In this document: one piece after another, positions 8,082 through 19,400 of the stretch | How the letters are laid out: each line of letters begins with the position of its first letter | Position numbering within the stretch: position 1 is the first letter of the stretch | NCBI GenBank assembly: GCA_044238145.1 | Contig: JBIIDT010000042.1 | Location: forward strand, 1 to 25,246 | Direction of reading: 5' to 3' | DNA: 25,246 nt | Origin: QWPN01 sp044238145 | GTDB lineage: Bacteria; Planctomycetota; Planctomycetia; Pirellulales; UBA1268 | Position numbers and translations under genes: made by a program | Notes under the pieces: generated by a model | Seen by the model: only the letters and a program-made list of their open reading frames with translations | Told to the model about the DNA's origin: nothing | The model's database searches: none

Positions 8082-8086
8082 CCCTC
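8082..8086 (-). promoter_or_regulatory. Ribosome binding site of the giant exported protein
   Basis: GAGGG on the reverse strand ends five bases before the ATG at 8074-8076. It decides for this start over the in-frame ATG 27 codons upstream, and makes the protein begin MRPLLQS, in keeping with LEPR-XLL proteins. Confidence 0.6.
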
Positions 8087-8228
8087 GTGGCCACAAGTCG
8101 ATCCACACAGTCGGGCCCCCGCCCACCAAAGCGGGTGCCGGAGCACGGCCTTGCCATCCTAGTTCACGCTGGACGACGTCGCGAAAGATGGGCGTAACGG
8201 TTCGTTCCCGACCGGAGAATCGTCACAA

Positions 8229-8248
8229 CCGGCCGGCTATGCGGCCGG
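8229..8248 (-). terminator. Hairpin overlapping the flavodoxin stop codon
   Basis: CCGGCC and GGCCGG form a 6-bp stem with an 8-base loop that contains the TAG stop at 8237-8239. On the minus strand it is followed by TTGTGACG, only weakly T-rich. It may end or protect the flavodoxin transcript ahead of the co-oriented giant gene, but in GC-rich DNA such stems are common. Confidence 0.3.
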
Positions 8249-8719
8249 AGACGCCATCCGTAGGCTGCGGGCGAAGTCGTCGGCCCGGGCCAGGTCGCGC
8301 TCGTCCGGGTGTCGCCTGTTGATGCCCCCGGTGAACCAGAGCGGCCCCCAACTGTCGAAGCCGCGACAATGAAACTCGGCGAGAACGTCGAAGCCCTTTC
8401 GGGCCAGCTCCTTCGTGAACGGTCGATGCCAGAGTTTCCAGAAACAAGACAGGCCTGACGTCGAGAACACGAACGCGGGCTTCATGGCCAGCGTCTTCTC
8501 GGGCAGGCCGCGGAGCCAGCCGAAGAGGGCTTCATGAAACCCGCCGTAGTAGACGCCGGAGCCAAACCCCACGAGGTCGTATTCGTCGAGGCTCGTGTAC
8601 GGCATCTCTTCGGGCTGGACCACCTCGGCCCCGAGCGCGTCCGCGATTCGGTCGGCGACCCGGCCGGTGTTGTGGTGGTGCACGGACTTGCAGATCACGA
8701 TCGTCTTGGGGGCGGGCAT
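8237..8719 (-). CDS. Flavodoxin family protein
   Basis: This is 160 residues from the ATG at 8719, chosen because GGGAGG lies seven bases upstream; an in-frame ATG at 8761 lacks such a site. The N-terminus (KTIVICKSVHHHNTGRVADRI) is the phosphate-binding loop of a short-chain flavodoxin. It is followed by EYDLVGFGSGVYYGGFHEAL, the region that contacts the isoalloxazine ring, and by FVFSTSG. The protein should bind FMN and act as a cytoplasmic one-electron carrier or a quinone/haem-pathway oxidoreductase of the Flavodoxin_5 kind. No redox partner is encoded nearby. It diverges from the CPXCG gene with an 80-base gap, which probably holds both promoters. Confidence 0.88.
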   Translation of the reverse strand: MPAPKTIVICKSVHHHNTGRVADRIADALGAEVVQPEEMPYTSLDEYDLVGFGSGVYYGGFHEALFGWLRGLPEKTLAMKPAFVFSTSGLSCFWKLWHRPFTKELARKGFDVLAEFHCRGFDSWGPLWFTGGINRRHPDERDLARADDFARSLRMASPAA

Positions 8720-8726
8720 GATGGGG

Positions 8727-8732
8727 CCTCCC
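8727..8732 (-). promoter_or_regulatory. Ribosome binding site of the flavodoxin gene
   Basis: GGGAGG on the reverse strand stands seven bases before the ATG at 8717-8719. It is a near-perfect Shine-Dalgarno and fixes the start of the flavodoxin. Confidence 0.7.
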
Positions 8733-8799
8733 GCGTTGTGGATCCGGACCTTCGACGTCATGCTATTCGTATCCCCGTATCACGACGCGCCCCAGCACC

Positions 8800-9027
8800 A
8801 TGAAAAAGAAGCCCGGGAAGAAACGTCGCCGGAAGGGACACTCTGCCCATCAGGAGGCCGTGTATACCTGCGACTCGTGCGGCGAGGAGATCGTCGTTCC
8901 GGTGGACATCTCGGCCGGGTCGCACCAGGACTACGTCGAAGACTGCCCGGTCTGCTGCCACCCCATGACGCTGCACGTCGAGATCGATCCAGACGGCGAG
9001 GCCCATCTGCAGGGCGAGCACGAGTAG
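8800..9027 (+). CDS. CPXCG motif-containing cysteine-rich protein
   Basis: This is a 75-residue protein. After a very basic N-terminus (KKKPGKKRRRKG) come CDSCGEEIVVPVDIS and a second pair in YVEDCPVCCHPM. This layout matches the short Cys-rich CPXCG family, whose members have CPxCG, a VD-S-G-x-Q linker and an EDCxVCC site. The first motif here reads CDSCG, with Asp in the usual Pro place. The two Cys pairs probably bind one zinc ion as a ribbon. Family members have no established function. The basic tail is unusual and could bind nucleic acid. No Shine-Dalgarno is visible before the ATG. It converges on the toxin gene at 9089. Confidence 0.82.
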   Translation: MKKKPGKKRRRKGHSAHQEAVYTCDSCGEEIVVPVDISAGSHQDYVEDCPVCCHPMTLHVEIDPDGEAHLQGEHE

Positions 9028-9088
9028 CGCGCCACTGTTCCTGGGCATCACACGCGGGCTCATCCGGGCAGACGGCGGCATCACGCGG

Positions 9089-9352
9089 TCAGCGGAGCAG
9101 TTGGTCGTAATCGGCATGCGTACCAATCCACGTCCACACGAGAACGTTTCCCTCGAACCGCGCAAGGGCCCGGTACTGCATGCCTACACGCACACTCCAC
9201 AAGTCGGGGCCGACCTTTTTGAAGTCCAGCGATGGATGGAAAGCGTCGTGCTGCCAGAGGCGGTAAGCGGCAGTAGCTTGCCTTCGAACCTCTCGCGGCA
9301 GAGAACGAAAAGCCTGCCAGAACCGCGTGCTGGCGACGCTCGGGATCGTCAC
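9089..9352 (-). CDS. RelE/HigB-like toxin of a type II toxin-antitoxin pair
   Basis: This is 87 residues. The order is FWQAFRSLPREVRRQATAAY, then WQHDAFHPSLDFKKVG, LWSVRVGMQYRALARF, and VLVWTWIGTHADYDQLL. This is the RelE/ParE-superfamily fold pattern: two N-terminal helices, then a sheet with conserved basic residues (SVRVGMQYRAL) and a C-terminal H-x-x-Y segment. Family knowledge suggests a ribosome-dependent mRNA endonuclease; a gyrase poison of ParE type cannot be excluded from sequence. Its ATG overlaps the antitoxin stop by four bases (ATGA, 9349-9352), so the two are translationally coupled with the antitoxin first. Confidence 0.78.
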   Translation of the reverse strand: MTIPSVASTRFWQAFRSLPREVRRQATAAYRLWQHDAFHPSLDFKKVGPDLWSVRVGMQYRALARFEGNVLVWTWIGTHADYDQLLR

Positions 9353-9588
9353 CGCCCTGCCTCGTCACTCTCGTCAGCCAGAACGTCTTCGAGCGGCCGG
9401 CAGCGGCCGGCGGCGATGTCGGCCCGGGCTTCCTCGACAACATGATCCAGCCGGCCGGCGGCAGCGTCGGCCGCTATCTGCCGGTCCCACTCGTCATCCG
9501 TAGTGGGATGGAGCATCGCCATCAGTTCCGCGTATTCGCGGGGTGTGAGCCTATCGATGGCCGCTTTGATTTCGAGCAGCGTCGTCAT
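9349..9588 (-). CDS. Antitoxin partner of the RelE/HigB-like toxin
   Basis: This is 79 residues, encoded directly before the toxin with an ATGA overlap. The N-terminal part (TTLLEIKAAIDRLTPREYAELMAML) is helical and resembles the small planctomycete and cyanobacterial antitoxins that start with a helix-turn pattern of this type. A WDRQIAADAAAGRLDHVVEEA stretch follows. The C-terminal tail is acidic (LEDVLADESDE), as expected of a segment that wraps a basic toxin. Whether the N-terminus binds DNA is not clear. The -10 box is only six bases from the ATG, which suggests a leaderless mRNA. Confidence 0.75.
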   Translation of the reverse strand: MTTLLEIKAAIDRLTPREYAELMAMLHPTTDDEWDRQIAADAAAGRLDHVVEEARADIAAGRCRPLEDVLADESDEAGR

Positions 9589-9594
9589 GATTCG

Positions 9595-9624
9595 ATCCTA
9601 CCCCGCCGCTTCGGCCGTGGACAA
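9595..9624 (-). promoter_or_regulatory. Promoter of the toxin-antitoxin operon with internal dyad
   Basis: On the reverse strand TTGTCC (9624-9619) is followed by an 18-base spacer and TAGGAT (9600-9595), which matches four of six -10 positions. The ATG at 9588 is six bases further, so transcription would begin at or next to the start codon. Inside the spacer GCCG-CTT-CGGC (9605-9615) is a perfect inverted repeat, a candidate site for repression by the antitoxin complex. Confidence 0.45.
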
Positions 9625-9765
9625 GGTTTCTTGCGGATTGGCACCGAGACCGCTCCAGCCCGCGTCGTCGAGCGGGTTGCCCCAGAAGTCGAGGCTGCTG
9701 AAAGCGGCCGCGGTCAGGTCGCCTGGGTGCCTGAAGTCACATCCCTCCAGGTGTCTGATCTCGTC
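9598..9765 (-). pseudogene. C-terminal remnant of a leucine-rich-repeat-like protein
   Basis: One reverse-strand frame reads DEIRHLEGCDFRHPGDL, then AAFSSLDFWGNPLDDAGWSGL and ends STAEAAG at a TAG (9598-9600). The SLDFWGNPLDDAGWSGL piece fits the ribonuclease-inhibitor-like repeat (LxLxxNPLxDAGxxxL). No start codon or upstream homology remains: the frame meets a stop shortly beyond 9765, where a truncated ThuA gene begins on the other strand. It looks like the last repeat of a larger gene whose 5' part was lost. It is short, so the family call is tentative. Confidence 0.4.
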
Positions 9766-10391
9766 CCGTCGCCCGCTGGCCGTCCTATGCCGACTTCATC
9801 GGCGGCATTTTCGCCGGCCATCCGTGGGGTGCCGGCAACACCCATGCGTTCGTGGTCCACGAACCCGCGCACCCGGTGACGGCGATGTTCGAGCCGCGAT
9901 TCCGCTGGAAGGACGAGATTTACCAGTACGACCTGCGGTACAAGCCGGAGAACCTGCGCGTGCTCGTGAGCCTCGACATGGCCGCGAGCAAGCCGAAGGA
10001 GCCGTGGCACGTGCCCGTGTCGTGGGTGCGCGACCATGGCCGGGGCCGGGTCTTCTACACCAACTTCGGTCACAACGACGCGACGTGGAAGGACCCTGCG
10101 TTCCAGAAGCACCTGCTCGAGGGCACCGCCTGGGCCCTCGGCCGCCGCGACGCGCCGGCGGCGCCCAATCCCGCCGTGCAGGCCGCCGAATATCTGCGGA
10201 GCGTGATTGCCGCTGCGAGTGAAGCCGTGCAGGGCACGCCCGACGACCTGCTCGCGAAAGCCGAAGGCAAGATCGCCCGGGATCCGCAGTGGGCGCTCGG
10301 ATTGCGGCCGCAGCTGCTCGAGATCCGGAGCCTCAAGCCGCAGGACCGGGCCGCGGCCTACCAGAAGGTGATCGACGAGGTCGCCAAGTAG
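9759..10391 (+). pseudogene. ThuA domain protein, 5'-truncated
   Basis: The frame opens after a TGA at 9756-9758 and runs to 10391. The reading begins RWPSYADFIGGIFAGHPWGAGN, then VVHEPAHPVTAMF, DEIYQYDL, VSWVRDHGRGRVFYTNFGHN and FQKHLLEGTAWALG. This is the C-terminal two thirds of a ThuA (trehalose-utilisation-like) domain, whose function in planctomycetes is not established. The family's N-terminal Rossmann-like part, usually with a signal peptide, is missing, and no upstream frame encodes it. About 75 helical residues follow the domain. The first possible start is a GTG at 9852 without a Shine-Dalgarno. I read it as a broken gene; a short functional product is possible. Confidence 0.7.
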
Positions 10392-10544
10392 ACGCAGCCA
10401 GCTGCGGGGCGTCGGTGGGAAACGCTTCGAAGGCTCGACACCAGGGCCGCATCACGCCCGCGCAGGCTTGCCGGAGTGCCGGCGGTCGACCTATTCTTGC
10501 CGCTTCGTATCGTGAGTTTTTCGAGCCCCACCGAATCCAGGCAT

Positions 10545-11876
10545 ATGAAACGAACCGCGTTGCTCCTGCCGGCGTTCCTTCTCGCGGCGGCCGTCGCGCT
10601 GTCCGGTGAATCCCGCGGCGCCGACGCGCCGCCGCAGGCGACCGCCGTGGTGCTCGTGGCCGGTAACGTCTGGGACGGCGTGGCCGACGCGGCCCTCGGA
10701 CCGATGGAGATCCTTGTAAAAGACGGCCGGATCGCGGGCATGGGCCGGACGGTCGAGCGCCCCGCCGGCGCCCGCATCGTCGATCTCTCCAAGCACACCG
10801 TCACTCCCGGCTTCATCGACTGCCACGTCCACGTCACGATGCGGCCGGAGGACGAGGGGGCGATCTGGTCGCTCTCCCCCGCCGACAAGGCCGTGCTGGG
10901 TGTGCAGGGGCTTCGCATCCTGCTCGACCGTGGCTTCACGACCGTTCGCGACCTCTGCGACATGGATTTCAGCGGCTACACGACCGTGTCGCTGGCGCGG
11001 GCCGTGGAGAAGGGCCTGGTCGCCGGCCCCCGCATGATCGTGGCGGCCCACCTCGTGTCCACGACCGGTGGTCACGGCGACGCGCGGCCCCTCGAGGCGT
11101 CGCAGACTCCGGTCACCCAGATCAATCTGGCCGACGGCGCGGACGAGATTCGCCGCGTCGTCCGCACCGAGGTGAGCCGGGGCTCGCAATGGATCAAGTT
11201 CGGCGCCACCGGCGGCTTCGCCAGCCCGGCGGACGATCCGTCGCAGGTGCCGTACAGCCAGGCCGAGATCGACGCGCTGGTCGCGACGGCCCGCGATCTC
11301 GGCATCCCCTGCACGCCCCACGCCTACGGCGACGAGGGCATTCGCCGCTCGGTCGTTGCGGGCGTGCGGAGCGTCGAGCACGGCAGCATGGCCTCGCTCG
11401 AGACGCTGAAGCTCATGGAGTCCCGCGGCGTGTACCTCGTTCCCACGCAGATCGCCGTGGTGCGGTTCGCGCGGCTCATCGACGACAACGCCTTCTGGAA
11501 GGCGGTCAACGAGCCGCCGCACGTCCGCGCGAAGTATCGCAGGCATGCCAAGGCCATCCTGGAGAGCGCCCGCAACCTCTCCACCTGCGGCGTGAAGGTG
11601 GCCCTGGGCAGCGACTTCGGCACGTTTCCGCTCGAGCAGAACAACGCCGCCGAGTTCGCCGAACTGGTGGCCAACGGGCTGTCGATCCCCCGCGCCCTGC
11701 GGGCCGGAACGAGCATGGCGGCCGAGCTGCTGATGCGCGACGACATCGGCGTGCTCGCCGTCGGCAAGACCGCCGACATCGTGGCCATGCCGGGCGACCC
11801 CTTCAAGGACATCACCGTCACCGAACGGGTCGATTTCGTGATGAAGGGCGGCGTCATCGCCAAGGGCGGCCGGTAA
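10545..11876 (+). CDS. Exported metal-dependent amidohydrolase
   Basis: This is 443 residues from the ATG at 10545; an upstream in-frame ATG at 10476 would spoil the signal peptide. Residues 1-26 form a signal peptide (MKRTALLLPAFLLAAAVALS). The mature protein has the amidohydrolase beta-sandwich start (GRIAGMG), HVH at 94-96 in GFIDCHVHV, Lys218 in WIKFGATGG (candidate carboxylated metal bridge), His259 in TPHAYGD, His279 in SVEHGSM and Asp357 in ALGSDFG. These are the metal ligands and catalytic Asp of the superfamily's Xaa-Pro dipeptidase/imidazolonepropionase-like branch. It probably hydrolyses a C-N bond, perhaps in a peptide, in the periplasm; the substrate is not predictable. It converges on the GNAT gene with five bases between stops. 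Confidence 0.88.
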   Translation: MKRTALLLPAFLLAAAVALSGESRGADAPPQATAVVLVAGNVWDGVADAALGPMEILVKDGRIAGMGRTVERPAGARIVDLSKHTVTPGFIDCHVHVTMRPEDEGAIWSLSPADKAVLGVQGLRILLDRGFTTVRDLCDMDFSGYTTVSLARAVEKGLVAGPRMIVAAHLVSTTGGHGDARPLEASQTPVTQINLADGADEIRRVVRTEVSRGSQWIKFGATGGFASPADDPSQVPYSQAEIDALVATARDLGIPCTPHAYGDEGIRRSVVAGVRSVEHGSMASLETLKLMESRGVYLVPTQIAVVRFARLIDDNAFWKAVNEPPHVRAKYRRHAKAILESARNLSTCGVKVALGSDFGTFPLEQNNAAEFAELVANGLSIPRALRAGTSMAAELLMRDDIGVLAVGKTADIVAMPGDPFKDITVTERVDFVMKGGVIAKGGR

Positions 11877-11881
11877 GCGGC

Positions 11882-12538
11882 TCAGCGCAGCCCGCACCCG
11901 GGGGGAGGCGGGGAGTTCGGGTTCTCCCACTGGATGACCGCCGCCCAGTTGCCGCTCTCCACGTCGTGCTGCAGGTAGCCGTGGATGGCCTTCACCACCT
12001 GCCAGCCGTCCTTGATGTGGGCCGAGAGCACCGGGTCGGTCCGCGTGCCGGCGACCACCTCGCGCACGTAATCGTCGGCGGACATGACTTCCGCCACCGC
12101 GCCGTACCCCGGCAGCCGGCTGCCGCCGACCATCCGCCAGAGATGCTCACCGACGACGAGGTCGCGGGTGGCGTCGGTCAGGGCGTGGGCCAGCCCGTGA
12201 TGCTGGTGCTGCGGGCTCACGAACACGTCGGCGCCGTAGAGCGTGGGGCCCGCGGGATCGTGGTCCGCGAACGTGCCGCGGGCGGTGAGCACGTCCCAGG
12301 CGTCGTCCAGGTGGTAGTCGGCCATCCGCAGGCGGAGCGTGAAGTGGACGCCGACCGGCCGGCGGGTGGGCACGTGCTCGACCACGAACTGCCCCTGCGG
12401 GTACACGGCACGGTGCTCGGCCAGCTCGTCTGCCGTGTAGGGCGCGTCGTGCGGATAGACCACGCGGCAGATCTCGCCGATCGTGGCGTAGTCCGCCGGC
12501 TCCATGAGACGGATGCGGTAGTCGCTCGGCAGCGTCAT
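11882..12538 (-). CDS. GNAT family N-acetyltransferase
   Basis: This is 218 residues. The start (YRIRLMEPADYATIGEICRVVY) is the beta1-alpha1 unit of GNAT enzymes. VGVHFTLRLRMADYHLDDAW gives strands 2-4, and LYGADVFVSPQHQHHGLAHALTDA carries the acetyl-CoA-binding segment in place of the usual Q/RxxGxG/A: here Q-H-Q-H-H-G-L-A. The C-terminus includes WQVVKAIHGYL. The acceptor amine is unknown. It is transcribed away from the copper ATPase across a 185-base gap and towards the amidohydrolase. An ATG at codon 12 is an alternative start, but the first ATG keeps the full first strand. Confidence 0.8.
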   Translation of the reverse strand: MTLPSDYRIRLMEPADYATIGEICRVVYPHDAPYTADELAEHRAVYPQGQFVVEHVPTRRPVGVHFTLRLRMADYHLDDAWDVLTARGTFADHDPAGPTLYGADVFVSPQHQHHGLAHALTDATRDLVVGEHLWRMVGGSRLPGYGAVAEVMSADDYVREVVAGTRTDPVLSAHIKDGWQVVKAIHGYLQHDVESGNWAAVIQWENPNSPPPPGCGLR

Positions 12539-12723
12539 GGCGGGCTCGTGCGGGGGGGACGGGACCGGTCGGGGGCCGGCCCGCGGCCGCCCTGCCGGCC
12601 ACGGGGACGCTCCATCGTAGCGTCGTAGGCGGGATTGGTGGCGCTCGGGATCGCGGCGGCCGCGGAGTCCGGGCCACCGATTCCGGGTAGCCTTGTGCCT
12701 GCCCCGAACACCGGACTCGCCCC

Positions 12724-15048
<2,325 letters not shown>

Positions 15049-15062
15049 AGGACCCGCGGCCC

Positions 15063-16325
15063 CTACGGCATCCGGCGCAGCAGCCACCAGGCGGCCACGA
15101 TCTGCACGACGAGCGCCGCCAGCCCCGCCTGCGGCACGCCCGTGACCAACTGCAGCAGGCCGAACGTCAGGCCGGCGCCGAACCCTGCCAGCTTCGTGCC
15201 CACCTGGAGCAGCCCGAACGTCACGCCCGCGCGGCCCGGCGGCGCGACGACGGCCACGGCCGCCCGCAACAGGCTCTGGGCCCCGCCGAGGACGAGCGCC
15301 AGGAGCACGGCCAGGCCGTAGAGGTCGGCCGGCGACCGCACGAACCACGCCAGCACGAGCACGAGGATCCATCCGCCCAGGCAGATCGCGGCGGCCGGCC
15401 GCCGGCCGAACCGCGTCGAGAGCCAGCCGACGGCGAGGGCGCCCGGCAGGGCCACCGCCTGCACGAGCAGCACGAGCCGCACGAGCGCCGGGCCGTCGAG
15501 ATCGAACCGCTGCATCGACAGGCTCGTGAACTGCGAGATCGCCGTCTGGATCGCGCCCAGGGCGAGCATCGATCCGGCGAGCACGGCCGCGAGCCGCCGC
15601 TCCGGGCCGCCCCGCGCGGCGGTCCACAGGCTGCGGGCGAACGCGGTCAGTTCGCCGCCCGGTGTCGCGGCGTGCCGCGCGGGGCGGCTCCTCCCGAACC
15701 GAGCGATCGCGCCGGGCACCGAGAACACGAGCCACCAGGCCGCCGTGGCGGCGAACGCCAGCCGCAGTGCCCCGGCCGCATCGAGGCCGAGCCGGTCGCG
15801 GGCCGCGACGATCGCCGTGGCGGCCACGAGCGCGATCGCCCCGCCGGCGTAGCCGGCCGCGAAGCCGATCGCCGAGAGCCGGTCGGCGGCGGGGCCCGCG
15901 GCCACCCGCGTCAGCAGGCTGCCGGTGAACACCTGGGCGACGTCGAAGCCGACGCAGGCTGCGATCACCGCGGCCACCACGACGAGGCGCTCCGTCGGCG
16001 GCACCGCGGCCAGGGCCACGAGGCCGCCGACCCCGAGAAGCGTGCCGCCCACGAGGGCCCGCTGGTGGGCGTCGCGGCGATCGGCCCAGGCCGCGGCCCA
16101 CGGCGCCACGAGCGCCGAGACGAGCATCGAGACGGCGAGCGTCCAGGCCCACACCACCCCGGCATCGAGGCCCCAGGCCCCGTCGGGCATCGCGACCCGC
16201 TCGACGTAGGCGACGACGAGCGTGATCAGCACGGTCGAGAAGCCGCTGCCCGCCCAGTCGAGCAGCACCCAGGCGAAGCGGGCGAACGTGCTGCCGCGCT
16301 CGTCCGCATCGGGAGGGGTGCTCAT
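15063..16325 (-). CDS. MFS transporter, UMF1/Atg22-like
   Basis: This is 420 residues with about twelve hydrophobic segments spread over the whole length. The start FARFAWVLLDWAGSGFSTVLITLVVAYV matches the first helix of UMF1/Atg22-type transporters, which begin with a WxLxDWAxSxF motif. DRRDAHQRAL sits in the cytoplasmic loop between helices 2 and 3, the MFS signature position. From family knowledge these are permeases of the major facilitator superfamily; yeast Atg22 exports amino acids from the vacuole, but bacterial substrates are mostly unknown. It lies downstream of the PVC cytochrome gene on the same strand, 156 bases away, so co-transcription is possible but not shown. Confidence 0.82.
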   Translation of the reverse strand: MSTPPDADERGSTFARFAWVLLDWAGSGFSTVLITLVVAYVERVAMPDGAWGLDAGVVWAWTLAVSMLVSALVAPWAAAWADRRDAHQRALVGGTLLGVGGLVALAAVPPTERLVVVAAVIAACVGFDVAQVFTGSLLTRVAAGPAADRLSAIGFAAGYAGGAIALVAATAIVAARDRLGLDAAGALRLAFAATAAWWLVFSVPGAIARFGRSRPARHAATPGGELTAFARSLWTAARGGPERRLAAVLAGSMLALGAIQTAISQFTSLSMQRFDLDGPALVRLVLLVQAVALPGALAVGWLSTRFGRRPAAAICLGGWILVLVLAWFVRSPADLYGLAVLLALVLGGAQSLLRAAVAVVAPPGRAGVTFGLLQVGTKLAGFGAGLTFGLLQLVTGVPQAGLAALVVQIVAAWWLLRRMP

Positions 16326-16481
16326 GGAGCCGCCGTTCTGCGCGGGCGTCGTGTCGCCGCCGCGCTGCCCGCCACCCCGCCGCTGATCACGATCTTCAAT
16401 GGGTCGCCTCCGCTTGACGTCGGGCCGGAGGATACGGCGGCACCCTCGATCCCGACAAGGATCGCCGCCCGCGGCAGCGGC

Positions 16482-19400
16482 TCACTTGCCGCGCGGCGTG
16501 GTGACCGGCTGCGTCGTGCGGAGGTAGGCGAAGAGGTTCCGCACCTCGTCGTCGGAGAGCCCGGACAGCAGGCCCTCGGGCATGAGCGACTTGCCGCTCA
16601 CGGCCCGCTCCTCGATCGCCGCCACTTCCAGCGGCACGGTCGTGCCCTCGGCGGTGCGCAGCACGACCACCTGCGGATCCTGCTCGACGAGGAAGCCCTG
16701 CACCACGCGGCCGTCGTCGAGCATCGCGACGTGGGTCTCGTAGCCCTCGCGGATCTCGGCCGACGGATTGACGATGCTCGTGAGCAGCCGGACCACGTCG
16801 TCGCGTTGGAACGACGTGAGGTTGGGGCCGACCTGGCCGCCAAGGTTGTGCAGCACGTGGCACTTGCCGCACGACTGCATGTAGAGCTGCTTGCCGGCGT
16901 AGGGATCGCCCCCCGAACGGGACACGAGCAGATCGCGGAGCCGGGCGAACTCGGCCTGCATGGCCTCCGTCGAGGCCCCCGTCACTGGCCCCCAGATCGC
17001 CGCCACCTCGCGGGCGAGGTCGTCGTCGCGGAGCATGGTCAGCTGCCGGACCGTGTCGGCCGGCACCGACGCCGGCGTGATCGCACCCGACTGCACGGCG
17101 GCGACGAACGCCCGCGCCCACGGCCTGCGGCTGGCGAGCAGCGCCCGGGCGACGGCCCGCACGTCCTCGGTGAACCGGTCGTAGCGGGCGAGCACGACCT
17201 CGGGAATCCGTGGGTCGTCGTAGGCCGGCAGGGCCCCGAGGATCGCCGCCCGGACCTGGTCGTCGCCGGTCCTGCCGAGCACGTCGAGCAGACCGGCGAG
17301 CGCCTCGGGCGACCGCGCCTCGCCGAACATCGCCGCGTAGTCGGCCCGGTCGGCCGGCGCGGCCTGCTCGTCGGTGAGGATCGCGAGGGCCGCGCGGCGG
17401 GCGGCGGCGTCGCCCTGCCGCACCTTGAGCGCGAGCGACCCGCCGCCGGCGCGGGTCAGGGCCGCGGCGAGTTCCGGGGGCACGTTGGCCAGCGACCGCC
17501 GCCGATAGGCCTCCTCGAAGCCGCGCATGAGCGCCGCCGTGGCGGCGGGAGACGGGGCGCGGGCGAGCAGGTCGGTGCAGACGGCGAGGTCGACCCGCAG
17601 GCCCGTGGCGGCGAAGCGACGCATCAGCCGCGGCAGGATCTCGCGTTCCACGAGTGTGCCTTTCCAGAGGCCCGCGTCGGCGAACAGCCCGAGCACCGCC
17701 TCGCGGGCGGGCTCGACCTGGGCCTCGAGCGCCCACCACACGAGCAGCGGAAACCGCGGGTCTTCGGCATGGGCGTCGCGGGCCAGCAGGAGCCTCACGA
17801 GCGGCAGGGCCTGCGCCGGGTCGCCGATCCGCTTCGCCGAGCAGGCGATCTGGCAGAGCACGTCGACGTCGTCCTCGCGGTCGGCCGCGGTGCGGAGGGC
17901 GGCCTCGAGGCCCGCGGGAATCGTGCCTGCGTGGTCGAAGGCCAGCCGCCAGGCCCAGGCCCGCACCCAGGGCTCGGGGTGGGCGACCGCGGCGGCGAGC
18001 CGGTCGGTCGAGAGGCCACCGTTCACGTGCAGCGCCCAGAGGGCCTCGAGGGATTCCTGCCCGCGCGACCGCGTGAGCCGCTCGTGGAGCGGCGCGTCGA
18101 GTTGCGGCCGCGGAGCGTCGGCGAGGGCCTCGAGGGCCGCCTGCCGCTGCCAGCGCCGCGGGCCCGCCAGCCGGCCGAGCAGCGCCGCATCGTCGGCGGC
18201 CTCCGGCCGCCAGCCGGGCTTCTCGCCCTTCTTCCGGATCCGGTAGATCCGCCCGTGATCCCTGTCGATGCCTCCCTGGTAGTTGTCGGTGTGGGCGAGC
18301 TGGCCGTCGTACCAGTCCGCCACATAGAGGTTGCCGTCGGGGCCTTCCTTGATGTCCACCGGCCGGAACCAGGGATCGGAGGACTCGATCGCAAAGCCTT
18401 CGTCGCGGGTGCGAAACGTGCTGCCGACCGGCTCGCGGCGACTCACGATGACGTGGTTGTGGAGCGGGTTCAGGGCGAAGAGCCGGCCCCGGTAGCGGTC
18501 GGGGAGGACGTCGCTCTCGTAGACGACGAAGGCGTGCGTGAACCGGGCGTAGTCGCCGTGCTCCATCATCGGGAACCAGCCGAAAGCGTAGGGGTTGCTG
18601 AGTTCCCCGTGCTTGTCGAATCCCTTCCGCAGGTAGGCCCCCTGCAGGTAGTGGAAGCCACGCGTGTTGTCGCCGTTGTGGCCGGAGAAGATCCGGCCCG
18701 CGTCGTCCATCTCCACGCCGAACGCGTTGCCGCCTCCCTCGGAAAAGATCTCGTAGGTCCGCGACTCCGGGTGATACCGCCAGATGTTCTGACCGATCGA
18801 CTTCACGACGCGGTCGTCGCCCGGTCGCCGCACCGCTCCGGTGACGGTGCTGCCCTGCGCGCCGTAGAGCCAGCCGTCGCGCCCCCAGCGGAGGCTGTTG
18901 ATCACCGAATGCGTGTCTTCGATGCCGAAGCCCTCGAGGAGCACCTCCGGGTCGCCGTCGGGCACGTCGTCGCGATTCGCATCGGCGTAGAACAGGAGAT
19001 AGGGAGGATTGAGCACGTACACGCCGCCCCGACCGCGGGCGAAGGCCGTCGCGATGTTGAGGCCGTCGAGGAACGTCTTGTGGACGTCGAACGTGCCGTC
19101 GCCGTCGGTGTCCTCGTGGATCGTGATCCGGTCGCGGCCCTTCACGCCGTGCGGCGGCGGCTCGGGCACCTTGTCGTAGACGGCCCGCCACCACTGATCC
19201 TTGCTGAGGAGCTTGAGCCCGGCCGGCTCCGGGTATTGCAGGTACTGCATCACCCACAGCCGGCCGCGCTGATCGAAGTCGATGAACACCGGCTGCGACA
19301 CGACCGGCTCGGCAAGGACGAGGTCCACCTCCAGGTCATCGGCGACGGTGAACCGGGCCCGCGACGCCTCGGCCGCGAGCGGGCCGGCTGCGGCTTTCGC

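Noticed and set aside
3787..8157. The upstream ATG at 8157 as start of the giant protein
   Set aside because: The added 27 residues have no signal character, and the ATG at 8076 has GAGGG at the right distance.
5980..8322. A 780-codon plus-strand open frame opposite the giant exported protein
   Set aside because: It has shadow composition and no motifs, and the minus strand carries clear domains and a ribosome site.
10392..10412. CGCAG-CCAG-CTGCG just after the ThuA remnant as a terminator
   Set aside because: The stem is only five pairs and no T-run follows.
12574..12600. GGCCGGC and GCCGGCC with a 13-base loop between the GNAT gene and the ATPase
   Set aside because: Stems made only of G and C are expected by chance at this base composition, and it lies upstream of both divergent genes, where a terminator makes no sense.
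16396..19257. A 950-codon minus-strand frame overlapping the PVC cytochrome gene
   Set aside because: It is the same strand in another frame, Arg/Gly/Pro-rich without motifs, while the chosen frame has the propeller motifs and CGKCH.
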